The position numbers were made by a program, and so were the translations under genes. The notes under the pieces were generated by a model. The model was not told the origin of the DNA. It ran no database searches and worked only from the letters and a program-made list of their open reading frames with translations. From assembly GCF_963678635.1 (NCBI RefSeq), contig NC_087065.1, forward strand, positions 3,706,534 to 3,770,533: a stretch of DNA of 64,000 bases. Reading direction: 5' to 3'. Shown in pieces: positions 15,054 to 27,312 of this stretch; within the stretch, counting starts at the first letter, position 1, and the number at the start of each line of letters is the position of its first letter. This stretch comes from Symsagittifera roscoffensis (Eukaryota; Xenacoelomorpha; Acoela; Convolutidae).

Positions 15054-17740
15054 TGTATTCTCCTTGAATTTGTTTGTTCCAGCCTTATTCGAGACATTTG
15101 AATTTTCCTTCCGAGGAAATATTCTTTCGGCTCCATGGAGCAAGACATTATGTAAGCTATCACACTCTGGCTTCGGACACTTTTTCGCTCTAGAACATTG
15201 CCGGAAACTATGATTGCCATTGAGGCAAGCGAAGCAAAGTTTCAGTTCAGCTACGTATTTGGCTCGCTGAGTAGCATTCTTTTCCTTAAAAACAGCACAA
15301 TTCCACAATGCATGACTACTCTTACACAAAACGCACGGCTGAAACTTAGACTTATCCTGAGCCTTACTAGTTACCTGGCTATTGGCTGCAAAAACTTTGG
15401 TTGTTTTTGGTTTAACTGGTTCCTCGTTTTTTGCCTTAGAGTTGAGTAAACGTAATCTTTCATGCCCCTCGGCCTTTTCTTTCAACCAGTTGTTAAACTC
15501 TAAGAGTGTTGGTCGCTGCCAATTATGTCTAACAGTATGCATTGACCAAGCCTCCTTGAGGTTAGGTGGAAGTTTACTAACAGCTTGGTTTAACAGGTTA
15601 ACACTCTATAGATCATCGTTGAAAGACAATGATTTGAAAACTGCTACGAGGCCAGATATGGCAGAGGAGAAACTAATGACATTTTCCGAATTGTGCATCT
15701 TAAGTGGAGGAAAAGTATTATCAAGATGCGCACCAACAATGGCATGTGGTTGCCCAAACTTCCGTTGCAAGGTGGCCAGTGCATCCTTGTACATAACACC
15801 ACTATAACTAAACTCCGCAATTGCGGTTTTTGCTTTGCCTGTGACGAGCGTTTTTAAGTATGTCAGTTTCGTATCATTGGTGAGAACAGCGGAATCAACG
15901 GTGGACTTAAACTGACCAAACCATTCGTGCCAGTTTAACGGGTTGCCGTCAAACTGGGCTAATTTCCATTCAGGAAGATGATCTTTCCGACTATGCATCA
16001 ATAATTCCGCCAATTCACGAGCGGAGATAGGTCGATCCGATGAACAACCTTGGCTCGGATAAGCGGAAGACGGTGCGTAGTCTTCGTTGACTGGCTGATA
16101 ACCAGTATTAGTATGATTGACAAAATGCGGAACATGTTGTGGATGAACTGGGGGAGTATTAAAATACACAGTCCCACCACTAGTATACGGAGCGGCGGTG
16201 TTACACGATGGGACAACAGTTGTCACATTAGAAAAAATGTTTCCAGCATTACAACACTGAGCAGGCGTGACGATTGGAGTTGTAGCTGGCAATCGCCATA
16301 AGTTTGCATCACTTGTGTAGTAATCGTTGATATTAGGTGACACAGTATGCGGAACAAAGGGAAGATTATGTTGCGTCTGGACTGGCGCTGCATGGCAATT
16401 AGGTGCCGAAAAGAAAACCGGCGTTGGGTTTACTCCAGAAGATGAAAAGCCACCACCAGCAAATGCAGGTGAAAAAGAAACAAAACCAGAACCGGGTTGT
16501 GCCGGTAAAATTGGGACAGGTAATGATTCCGGTTGCGCGATGGCAAAACTACCATTAGTTATGTTTGAACTCATGGTCTGTAAAGGAACAGCAGACGTTG
16601 GTGGTAACATGTGTGCACTAGAATGCATATTGATAATTGGGAATGGAACAGAAGCTTGCAATGGCAAAAGGCTTGCACTGCCAAATTGAGGCATAGCTTG
16701 ACGTCCATAACTATGGATTCCATCGTCACTCAATGCTGTGTGCTCATGGTTATGACTATTACTGGTGTGAATTGCAAGAGCGAGGATGGCGGAAGTCGTC
16801 GGTCGTGACGAAATGGGCACAGGAGTGAAGGCCTGCAAACCTGGCGCGCTAACAACGTCAAGAGGTGCCTGTGAACTAACAGAGTCTACCCAATCATTAG
16901 TTCCATCGGTTGCTACTTTTGAAATAGGTTGACTTATTCCTGTCAAGTTACTTTCCGCTACCTTCTCGCTAACCTCAGATGAACTGTCCTCAAGTTCAAA
17001 CGCTTTCAATTCCATTTCAATTAGTTACTTTTTATGACTTTCAGCCAATTGCTCTAGTTCCAGCTGACTTTGTTCGAACTTAAGACGGTTCTCTTGCTCT
17101 TTAAGTCTTAAAGATACTTGATACTGCCTTTCCAGCTCCTCATGGCGTCGTTTTACTATAGCTAACTCATGCCGTTTCTCACTTGATGACATAGTGCGAA
17201 CAGTCGACGTATGACGAGTGGAAGCAGATTTATCAGACTTATGTGAGTCAAGCTTTCTACTATCCTTAGACTTATTAGAGACCTTAGACCTGTTTTCAGA
17301 TACTGGTGCTTCTGAATCTCTTGTTTTGTGTGAGCGTGAGGATGTCTCAGACCTAGTTTGTTGTAAAGATCCCTTGCTCCCTGTAATGCCGGCTGCTGGA
17401 AATGACGAAGTTCAAGGCTCATCTTGTAACTCTGAGCTTCATGCATTACTTTATCGTTCATTTCGGTTACTTTCTTAAGCCAAAGGTCTTGCTGAGCAAT
17501 AATTTTTTCAGGGTTTTCCGTTTTTCCCGCTAACCTAATTAATTGCTCATTGACGTCGACAATTTTTTCCAACGCAATTTTACATTTGTGAACAGCATTA
17601 TCAATTTTTGTGGTGCGACTATTATTCTCAATGTACTCAAGTAATAATGAGTGACCTTTAAGCAGCTCATTTTCTAGAATTAGACGGGTTTCAAATAACT
17701 TGCGTATCTTACTTTGGAATTTTTCGTCCATGTTTTTCAC
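15054..17740 (-). pseudogene. gag: BEL gag region (broken)
   Basis: The start MKNMDEKF at 17740 begins a coiled-coil N-terminus that continues, after a one-base shift between about 17420 and 17370, into a Ser/Arg/Glu-rich coiled coil (EELERQYQVSLRLKEQ). A TAA at 17025-17027 lies in frame before MELKAFELE. Next come a long Pro/Ser/Thr/Gln-rich linker, a DUF1759-like capsid segment (WHEWFGQFKSTV...), an in-frame TAG at 15606-15608, and two CCHC-type zinc knuckles (CVLCKSSHALWNC and CFACLNGNHSFRQC). The frame shifts again near 15055 to enter the protease. Both stops could be single C-to-T changes of CAA and CAG. Confidence 0.85.
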
Positions 17741-17824
17741 AAATTGACAATATTCTACGGATGCTCACTTATATAAAACAATCAATAAAATGAGATACTG
17801 TTTTGGTACGTAATTAAATTTGCA

Positions 17825-18434
17825 TTAACAAATCAACATTAGCTTACAAGATGGGGGAACTTGACGTCTCAAAGCTTCTGCCTGAAGCCTATTTTTTCTA
17901 GCTTTTCGAGCTTTGAGGGGTAAGCGGTTCCGCTTCTTACGTGTCTTAAGGATGTTAAGCTTAGCGCTATAACGCCTTAGAAGGAGGAGAGTCTTTAACT
18001 CAAGGGAAGGAGGCTGGTGAAGCTCTTTGTACTTCTCAATTAGTACCTGGTCTTTAGCCTTACGCTTAGAGATAAAATCTTTAACGACGTTCAAAACGAG
18101 AATACCAGTTGAACCTAAACTTTCCTCTATATCCTCGGTTCCGTTCCGTCTACAGTATACGATCGCACAAATGTTTGTCCTATACCTTAATAACAAATTG
18201 ACAAGTTGCTCACTACTCAGCTCGCGGTTATTGTTGCTGCGATGCCTACTTATCGAGTTATTAATGGCGTCGTGCCAAATTACAAGGTCGTTACGGTGCG
18301 ACAAGTAGTGATGAAGGTAGTACTGTATTGTTTTCTGGGAGTCCCTAGCGTTAAAGTTCAAACTTAAACCTTTGATGCGCTTCTGGGTCGGAGCGGGAAG
18401 TTTTCGGAGCGCGTGATCCAAGGAAATAGCTCAT
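17825..18434 (-). pseudogene. accessory ORF in the BEL leader, unknown function
   Basis: A frame of 198 codons lies between the LTR and gag, ending TAA at 17825. It has no ATG of its own near the start. An ATG at 18432-18434 (MSYF) joins it only if one C of a CC pair is dropped, so it is probably frameshifted here. The middle is hydrophobic-mixed with motifs such as LVIWHDAINNSIS and AIVYCRRNGTEDI. The C-terminus is strongly basic (ILKTRKKRNRLPLKARKARK), suggesting nucleic-acid binding or nuclear targeting. I do not recognise the family. It is in the same frame as the gag start but separated by TAA and TGA. A protein at this position is not part of the basic BEL/Pao plan. Confidence 0.6.
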
Positions 18435-18518
18435 AGAATGAATACCATATACTTAAGGGACCTATGCGACGGCGACGTTACGCTTAAGTACCAATGGGGT
18501 TGGAAAATTAAGTAGGTC

Positions 18519-18810
18519 GGTTGAACTCCAACAACACACACGGAGTAAACCTGAGGATGAAAGAATTCAACTTAACTCACTTAATATCACCGTACCTGAC
18601 CACTTAACTTTACTGTCACGCAACGAAGTCAATAATCGGACGGGCTGAAACGGCTTTGTTTTACTCGAAGCGAACTGGCTTTCAGTTTCACCAATGGTGG
18701 GTGGGTGATCAGGCAAATTGGTTAAGTTCCAACAACACACGCGGAAGAAACCTGAGGATGAAAAAACTCAACTTAATTTGCCTGATATTTCGCTACCAGA
18801 CCACTTAACA
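18519..18810 (-). repeat. direct repeat in the BEL leader
   Basis: Segments 18519-18610 and 18719-18810 match at an offset of 200 bp. Both run through tccaacaacacac, aaacctgaggatgaaa, caactta and gaccacttaac. They lie in the long untranslated leader between the accessory ORF and the 5' LTR. Their role (packaging, promoter or none) is unknown. Confidence 0.75.
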
Positions 18811-19378
18811 TGAGGCTGGTGTCATCTCACAGCACAGTTTCGCGGAATTCTGGAGACGTTTTGAGGATTTTTTGTCAATTTTTTTTTACTTTTTTGACAA
18901 TATTTTTTCAGAAAATTTTGGTCAGCAGGTTCGAGTCATAAACCAATCCAAAAATCTAGTCGAGTACCTCTTATCTATGTTCCGATATCACGGCTTAATA
19001 TTCCGTTCACAAATATCCGAAAAATTTTTGGTATCGAGAAAAAAATGTCAATCAGTTCGTCTATGTGCCGACTGTAAGATTTTTCAGTTCAATGGAACTG
19101 TCCAAAAATTTTGGGTATTGAGAAAAATTACCGGGTGCTAGCTTGCCGGAAAAATTCAACCATATAAGACATCGTATAAAATTTATAGCGCAATATGAGA
19201 GTTTTAAATCAGTAGAGTCTTACAGTTTTAAGTGGAGATTGGAGTCACCGTTTAGCTGGTAGTCGACAAGAAACCCTCGAATCACCTCGTTTGGTTGCAG
19301 CGACAGACCATCTAGGACTCGTACACAACTTCGTGAAATCACTTATGGGGTCCGTATCCAATAGCTCTGCTGAGGGAC

Positions 19379-19573
19379 TAGAGTGGGCCACGGACACTGC
19401 TTGAGAAGGGCTGTAGTGGGCCGACTGTCAAAGGTGCAGTAGTGAACCGAGAATACTGCTGGAGAGGGGCGTCCGATCGTCCAAGGTGCAGTAGTGGACC
19501 GAGAACACTGCTGGAGAGGGGCGTCCGATCGTCCGAGGTGCAGTAGTGGACCGAGATCACTGCTGGAGAATCC
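19379..19573 (-). repeat. 52-bp tandem repeat in the BEL leader
   Basis: The word aaggtgcagtagtg starts at 19431 and 19483, and gaggtgcagtagtg at 19535, giving an exact 52-bp period. A diverged unit precedes them. Each unit contains accgagaacactgctggaga. Leader tandem repeats often vary between copies of one LTR family and can carry promoter sites; that role is inference. Confidence 0.85.
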
Positions 19574-19866
19574 TGCCAGAAATTGAATTGCCCGAGAATG
19601 CTGATGCAGCTGTATAATACTGCCAGGAATGTAAAAGCCCGAGAATGCAGTTCCTGCTGTAGTTTATTGCCAGAAAACTAATTGCTTTTCAAGGATGCTT
19701 CAGATAACAGCCAGAAAACCATATTGCAGACGATAATTAAACCTCTTGTTTGTCCTTTTATTCCCCTGCTGCCAATCTCATAGCAATGAAAAAGGGGGGG
19801 GGGGGGGGGGGCAACGGGCAACTTTTTGAGGTAGGGGTGTTGCACTGGAGGGACACCAAAAAAACG

Positions 19867-19884
19867 GTCCCTTGTGGGGCGCCA
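19867..19884 (-). other. BEL primer-binding site, lysine-tRNA type
   Basis: Three bases inside the 5' LTR, the sense strand reads TGGCGCCCCACAAGGGAC. TGGCGCC... is the complement of the 3' end of lysine tRNA used by many retroelements; I count 15 of 18 matches to the usual lysine-type site. The position fits a minus-strand primer. Confidence 0.75.
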
Positions 19885-19887
19885 AAA

Positions 19888-20369
19888 TGTGCTCGCTAAT
19901 CTCCAAAACTGATCCAAATTCGTTAAATTAATGAGAGATATTTCTCGGCAAATAACTCGGTCAATAAATTAATTTCGGCATTATTTCTATTGATCTGAAC
20001 ATCATATAACATTTTTATCATCTGTTCGTTTTTGGTACAAATCGGCGCAAGCTAGCCACAAGAACCGGTCGGTAATGTCCTTGAGACAAATTGCTCTTTT
20101 TGGCGGTCAGTCTTAATCAAGGCTGAACCGAACTAGAACCAAAAACAGTTAAAATAGGATATTACCCCCGTTTTTAGTATATTAATACATGGGCAGGTGG
20201 GGGACTCGAACCTACGTCAACTGTTATTTCACACATATAATCTGCGTTAGCTTACTTTGTCTTAGTCCGCTTGGCCAACTGTGCTTATGGTTGTTACATT
20301 TTGGTCCAATCATATTCAAGCTTGTGTTTGGTTTTATATGCATTTATATTCTACATTTACATTGCAACA
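19888..20369 (-). repeat. BEL 5' LTR
   Basis: This 482-bp copy ends at the ATCAC target duplication (20370-20374). As promoter LTR it would drive leftward transcription. It carries the better-preserved tRNA-like segment at 20190-20284. Confidence 0.95.
20190..20284 (-). other. tRNA-like segment with A-box and B-box inside the LTR
   Basis: In element sense, TGGCCAAGCGG (20277-20267) matches a Pol III A-box and GGTTCGAGTCC (20212-20202) is a perfect B-box, about 55 bases apart. An AAGCTAA stretch sits where an anticodon loop could be, recalling a class II serine or leucine tRNA. The T-stem and acceptor stem pair poorly and there is no clean cloverleaf, so this is a relic or mimic and not a working tRNA gene. 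It is present in both LTRs. Confidence 0.55.
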
Positions 20370-20456
20370 ATCACATTTTCTAAAAGTTGAAAGTATTTTA
20401 CCTTTAAAACCAGTTGAACCCGTACCGTCGCACATGAAAAATTTACTATCTGAGTC

Positions 20457-20728
20457 ATACATACATACATACATATATACAAATATACATAATTACATAA
20501 ATACATACATACATACATACATACATACATACATAGATACATACATACATACATACATACATACATACATACATACACACATACATACATACATACATAC
20601 ATACAAACAAACATGCATGCATGCATGCATACATACATACATACATACATACATACATACATACATACATACATACATACATAGATACATACATCTAAAC
20701 ATACATACATACATACATACATACATAC

Positions 20729-20759
<31 letters not shown>

Positions 20760-21417
20760 CATACATACATACATACATACATACATACATACATACATAC
20801 ATACATACATACATACATACATACATACATACATACATACATGCATACATATATAGATACAAACATACATACATACATACATACATACATACATACATAC
20901 ATACATACATACATACATACATACATACATACATACATACATACATACATACATACATACATACATACATACATACATACATACATACATACATACATAC
21001 ATACATACATACATACATACATACATACATACATACATACATACATACATACATACATACATACATACATACATACATACATACATACATACATACATAC
21101 ATACATACATACATACATACATACATACATACATACATACATACATACATACATACATACATGCATACATACATAGATACAAACATACATACATACATAC
21201 ATACATACATACATACATACATACATACATACATACATACATACATACATACATACATACATACTTACATACAATACATACATACATACATACATGCATA
21301 CATACATAGATACAAACATACATGCATGCATACATGCATACATACATACATACTTACATACATACATAGATACATACATATAAACATACATACATACATA
21401 CATACATACATACATAC

Positions 21418-21448
<31 letters not shown>

Positions 21449-21681
21449 CATACATACATACATACATACATACATACATACATACATACATACATACATA
21501 CATACATACATACATACATACATACATACATACATGCATACATACATACATACATACATACATACATACATAGATACATACATACGTACATACATACATA
21601 CATACATACATACATACATACCTACATACATACATACATACATACATACATACATACATACATACATACATACATACATAC

Positions 21682-21712
<31 letters not shown>

Positions 21713-21774
21713 CATACATACATACATACATACATACATACATACATACATACATACATACATACATACATACA

Positions 21775-21808
<34 letters not shown>

Positions 21809-21880
21809 CATACATGCATACATACAAACAAAAATACATACGTACATACATATATACATACATGCAATTACACATCCATC
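20457..21880. repeat. 1.4-kb CATA tetranucleotide microsatellite
   Basis: Nearly pure (CATA)n starts about 90 bp beyond the BEL element. Variant tetramers (catg, cttac, atagatac, caaa) mark blocks. The block 'atgcatacatacatagatac' followed by aaac recurs at 20841 (variant), 21161 and 21294, so parts of the array were amplified as larger units of about 320 and 133 bp. Open frames on both strands are artefacts of the 4-bp period. Confidence 0.97.
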
Positions 21881-22687
21881 CATACATTCATATAGTTTAT
21901 TTAATCAGAAGGCCTCAACAAATTGATGTGCTTGAGTCGCATTTTTTTTCTTTCGACGTTTTGTCGAAACTTTTTTTCGCTCGAGCTTCGTTCAAATATT
22001 TTTTTTGGGTCAAATCCCATCGAACATTTGATGCTTGGTCGAACTTGAGTCTGATCACAGTTTTTTCAATCGGGTTACTCGAATCGTGGATTGTTTTTGT
22101 CAAATGCTTTGATTCACAAGTGTTTTGGGTCGAATGGATCTGATCACTATCCGACCAGTTCAACCGGTGTGGTTAATTTTGAACAAATCTAGTGTATTCT
22201 GAAAGTTGGCGTATAAAAAATTAATTTCGGTTTGGTTGGATGTATGGGTAAGGGGGGATGTACGGTTGATCCCTTAATTTGTTTTTACAATTGGCGCTAA
22301 AAATTTCTGCTGCATTTGTTTTTACTTTTGTAATTTCTATTGAATTTAGAACAACCGAGGTGTTTGGTATCAATCAGAAACAATAATTTTGGTTTTTATG
22401 AAAATTAAACCAAGCGAAAAAATTCTTACATTTGTATTCAAAATAATTTATTTGTGAGAAACAGTTGTTTCGAGTTTTGCTCATTAAATGTTTGCTTGTA
22501 TCAGTTGGTTTTATCTTCCAACTGATGTTCATACCTGCAAACGGACAAATATTCAAAAAAAATGCCCTGATTTTTCAGTTTCTTGGCCTTGGCTTCATAT
22601 AGAAAAAAAAACGAGCTACAACAAAAGCTGCCACCTTTATCTCTTTCAAATTTTGAAATGTTAAAACCAAATTTTCTGATTTTCAAG

Positions 22688-23011
22688 CAGAAGCGGGTTT
22701 AGAGGGGCATGAAAAACGTCCACCCCCTCAGTGATTCGACTCCTTGTCGACCCAAAATTCCCCCTTTGTACTAATTTGAGATATCCAATATGGCTGACTG
22801 ACATCAAAAAATTTCCCTATAGACGCCTTTTTTGGCCTGTTATTAGAAAATTTTATAACTTCCTGCAGTGCAGAAACTTTTGTCTAAATGAGGTCTTTAT
22901 AAGGATATGGAAGAGATCAGAAAATAAATTTGAAAAAAAAACTAAAAAAAAAGGCCGACAGTTTTTGATTTTTTTTTGAAAGTCCGCCCCTTCAAGAAAA
23001 TCCCGCTTCTG
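22688..23011 (-). mobile_element. hAT-type MITE copy, reversed (324 bp)
   Basis: The ends CAGAAGCGGGTTTAG and, reversed, CAGAAGCGGGATTTT form terminal repeats. Inside, the family blocks occur in reverse order, including 'ctaatttgagatatcca', which complements the 'tggatatctcaaattag' block of the copy at 9033-9233. The flanks TTTTCAAG and CTTTCAAA look like a decayed 8-bp target duplication. It lies about 230 bp upstream of the TATA candidate of protease B. Confidence 0.75.
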
Positions 23012-23244
23012 CTTTCAAACTTATTTGATATTTTGTTTTCTTTCGTTTTCTCAAATTTAGTTTTGTAAATTCCTGAATGGTCAAAACGGGTTTTCTTGAA
23101 CTAATTTTGCGTTCCACATTTTCCTAACTTTTGCTCACATTTCTCATTGTTATCATTGCTATAAATGACAACAAGTGCAATTTTCTCATCTTTGTTTGAC
23201 GCAGGAAAATGTCTCTGGAATTTGAAACAATAGCTAGTGTTTTG

Positions 23245-23252
23245 TATAAATA
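23245..23252 (+). promoter_or_regulatory. candidate TATA box of protease B
   Basis: TATAAATA lies 70 bp upstream of the start codon, which would place transcription start near 23275-23280 with a short leader. No initiator test is possible from one sequence. Confidence 0.45.
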
Positions 23253-23321
23253 AAAGTCAAATTTTGTCAAAATCAAAATCGATCCTTGATACACAAAAAA
23301 CATCTAGAGTTTCTTATCAAA

Positions 23322-25312
<1,991 letters not shown>

Positions 25313-25357
25313 CCAACAAAACTAATATTGAACACTCATCAAAATTAAGACTCACTC

Positions 25358-25363
25358 AATAAA
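25358..25363 (+). promoter_or_regulatory. candidate polyadenylation signal of protease B
   Basis: AATAAA 46 bp after the stop codon; a second AATAAA is at 25377. Distance and context are typical of a short 3' UTR. Confidence 0.5.
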
Positions 25364-25770
25364 TAGCTGCTTTTTAATAAAAAAGACATATTGACTTGAA
25401 ACTGTGCGTCAGATTAGTGCAACTATAAATACAATATTTATACTTCTTTCGAATGACGTTTTGAAAAATAACATCTCTTTTTTTTAGCATAACAGTCATC
25501 TTGAAGTTTTTTATTTTTGGTAAACTGATACTTACTCTGATACAAAAAAAAACCGTTAAGCATCAAACAGATTGATAATTTTTGAACGGGCAGTTAGATA
25601 ACACTCCATAAGTTTTATGAGCAGAACCAGAAAAGGACTAATAATTACATCGTTGTCGCAACGTTTTCTTTTTTTGTTTTCCGACTTTTGTAGCGGAAGT
25701 AAAGGAATATTTGTGTTCGGGGTGGGTTCTTTTTTCTTCAGACAAATTTCGACTTTTTAACTAGCCATTT

Positions 25771-26225
25771 TTGACGGGATTTTTTTTATATATCATTCGA
25801 AAGGTATTGTTGTCTTGAGCTCAAATTTGAAAAGATATTTCACCCGTGATTATTTTTCGTAAAGTTACAGGGTTTTAAAGATTGCCATTTTGGCCAATTT
25901 GGGACAATTAACGCGCGATATATTTCGCACTATTAACGCGTAAGCGGAGAGTTAATCCGTCTTGGAAATTGTTCCAAACTGGTTGAAAGAAGCTTATTTG
26001 CCATAATTGATTTCTTACTACGAGCGAAATCTATCACTTTGTACTTTATATGGCGCGTGGGCGATGAATTTTGCAAAAATCTTAAATAAAAAAAAGCTAT
26101 TTTTACGTTTAATTTTTCATTTTAAATTATTTTTTTTACTTAATTTTTCACGGTATTACTGCTCCATAGACCTTAAAAGGCAGTCAGAACATTCAGGGCT
26201 TCGCCATGATTTGAGCAATTTTGTT
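25771..26225 (+). repeat. dispersed repeat, copy 1
   Basis: Shared blocks with 45754-46165 in the same order: tgacgg, a T-run, atcattc, 'tttgaaaagatatttcacc', 'gggacaattaacgcgcgat', 'tttgtactttatatgg', 'ctgctccata' and 'gaacattcagggcttcgc'. A more diverged relative is at 37540-37850. It has no coding capacity or clear terminal repeats. The end contains a small GGGC-TTCG-CC palindrome. It occupies most of the space between protease B and the next gene. Confidence 0.8.
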
Positions 26226-26412
26226 TGAAGATTAGGGATTGATTTTTTGAGGATAAGAACTCTTTTGAAAAGAATTTGCTCATTTTTTGTCTTCTCATCG
26301 AGTTTTGGAATATCTTTTTTTCATTGTTTAAACTAAGCAAACTGGTGCAATTTTTAATAAAATTTTTAGAAATTATTTCATTTCGTTATAATCTTGTACT
26401 ACGCTTGTAAAT

Positions 26413-27312
26413 ATGAGCAATTTCAGTTTTATGATTTGTTTGTCGATAGTTATAACATTTTTAATTTTAGGAGTGGTAGATCTGAAATCAATTTATCAAA
26501 ATCGAGCTGAAGATTTTGAAAAATCTCTCAAAATATCTAGCCTTCATTATTCAGAAACCAAAAGTTCGCCAAATTTAATTACTCAAATTGAAAAGCCAGC
26601 CATTTCTTCATGCGATGGCGCTCCAATATCTCAAAAAATTCACATTCTTGGCATAAATTTGACACACGCTGCCGCAGATTATCTAAGATCCGACTTTTTG
26701 AAGCTCTCTAATTGGATTGAACTAACAGAAATTACAATCGGTAGCGATGATCCGAATTATAATGTAAACCCAATTATTTACGCTGCTATGCAATTCAACG
26801 AGAGCTGTCCTCGGCATGAATTATATGGTGTTATAGTCGGTAACACTTATTTCAACCCGAGAACTCTGAACACAATGTCGTCAGCTATGAACGAATCTTC
26901 GTTTCTAATCATTGATGAGAATCGCCTAGACCCGAAAAAGGATAAACTTCCAGTTTACGCTGCGTTCATGAATCAAGAGGCAATGCTTAAACTTGCCCAG
27001 GGTGCAACTTTGTTCACGGATATTTCACAGCAAATGGGCTATGGAATGCAATTTGTTCACTTTATTGCGTCACAAAACGAGACTGTGGTTTCAATTTACG
27101 AGACGAAAGATATCCGAGAAGCTCATCCGCCGACTAGGCAACCTTGCGATTTAACTTCGCTGATCGCAATACGCGACTTGGACCAGAAGTTTTCACACAC
27201 CCAGACTTTCCTTATATGGGTGAATTCGCCGTATAACTGCAGAAATAAACTGGCTCAAGATTTTTTTCGACCACTCAGAAAAGCTTCAAAATTTGACTGC
27301 CATTGTAGTTAG
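26413..27312 (+). CDS. secreted or type II membrane protein of unknown family
   Basis: A single-exon frame of 299 codons ending TAG. Residues about 6-23 (FMICLSIVITFLILGVVD) are a signal peptide or uncleaved anchor. The rest is a mixed globular sequence with N-glycosylation sites (for example NLTH, NESC, NESS, NETV) and six cysteines after the N-terminal segment, two of them in the C-terminal CHC, which suggests an extracellular or luminal disulphide-bonded fold. I recognise no domain. Codon use and complexity are those of a real protein. An acceptor-like TTTTTAG lies about 44 bp upstream of the ATG. After the TAG the frame stays open for 51 more codons before TAA, so the true C-terminus needs a transcript. 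Confidence 0.7.
   Translation: MSNFSFMICLSIVITFLILGVVDLKSIYQNRAEDFEKSLKISSLHYSETKSSPNLITQIEKPAISSCDGAPISQKIHILGINLTHAAADYLRSDFLKLSNWIELTEITIGSDDPNYNVNPIIYAAMQFNESCPRHELYGVIVGNTYFNPRTLNTMSSAMNESSFLIIDENRLDPKKDKLPVYAAFMNQEAMLKLAQGATLFTDISQQMGYGMQFVHFIASQNETVVSIYETKDIREAHPPTRQPCDLTSLIAIRDLDQKFSHTQTFLIWVNSPYNCRNKLAQDFFRPLRKASKFDCHCS

Larger units (their letters stand above)
10624..20369 (-). mobile_element. full-length BEL/Pao LTR retrotransposon
   Basis: A 9.75-kb element transcribed leftward. LTRs lie at 10624-11106 and 19888-20369, and ATCAC target duplications at 10619-10623 and 20370-20374. In its sense direction the order is: 5' LTR, primer-binding site, long leader with tandem repeats, accessory ORF, gag, aspartic protease, reverse transcriptase, RNase H, integrase with H2C2 zinc finger, DUF5641-like tail, polypurine tract, 3' LTR. 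This domain order, with integrase last, is that of BEL/Pao. The LTRs differ at roughly nine of 482 positions, so insertion is fairly recent, yet the polyprotein has several frameshifts and four in-frame stops. It lies between protease genes A and B. Confidence 0.95.
21881..23321. other. intergenic region upstream of protease B
   Basis: AT-rich, with no supported gene. Around 21940-22160 TCGAAC/GTCGAA words recur loosely. A reversed MITE copy (22688-23011) and a TATA candidate (23245-23252) are listed separately. Confidence 0.55.

Noticed and set aside
11704-16808. Plus-strand open frames of 80-170 codons inside the BEL element
   Set aside because: They are antisense shadows of gag-pol, have no domain, and vanish where the minus-strand frame is explained by conserved RT and integrase motifs.
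11163-17740. A non-standard genetic code with UAR as glutamine
   Set aside because: The host exons of both proteases and the MACPF gene contain many glutamines, all CAA or CAG, and no internal UAR. Protease A ends with TAA at the normal family C-terminus.
20357-21926. Long open frames on both strands through the CATA array (Met-Tyr-Val-Cys and His-Thr-Tyr-Ile periodic proteins)
   Set aside because: A 4-bp repeat lacking stops is open in many frames; the translations are pure repeat periodicity with no independent coding signal.
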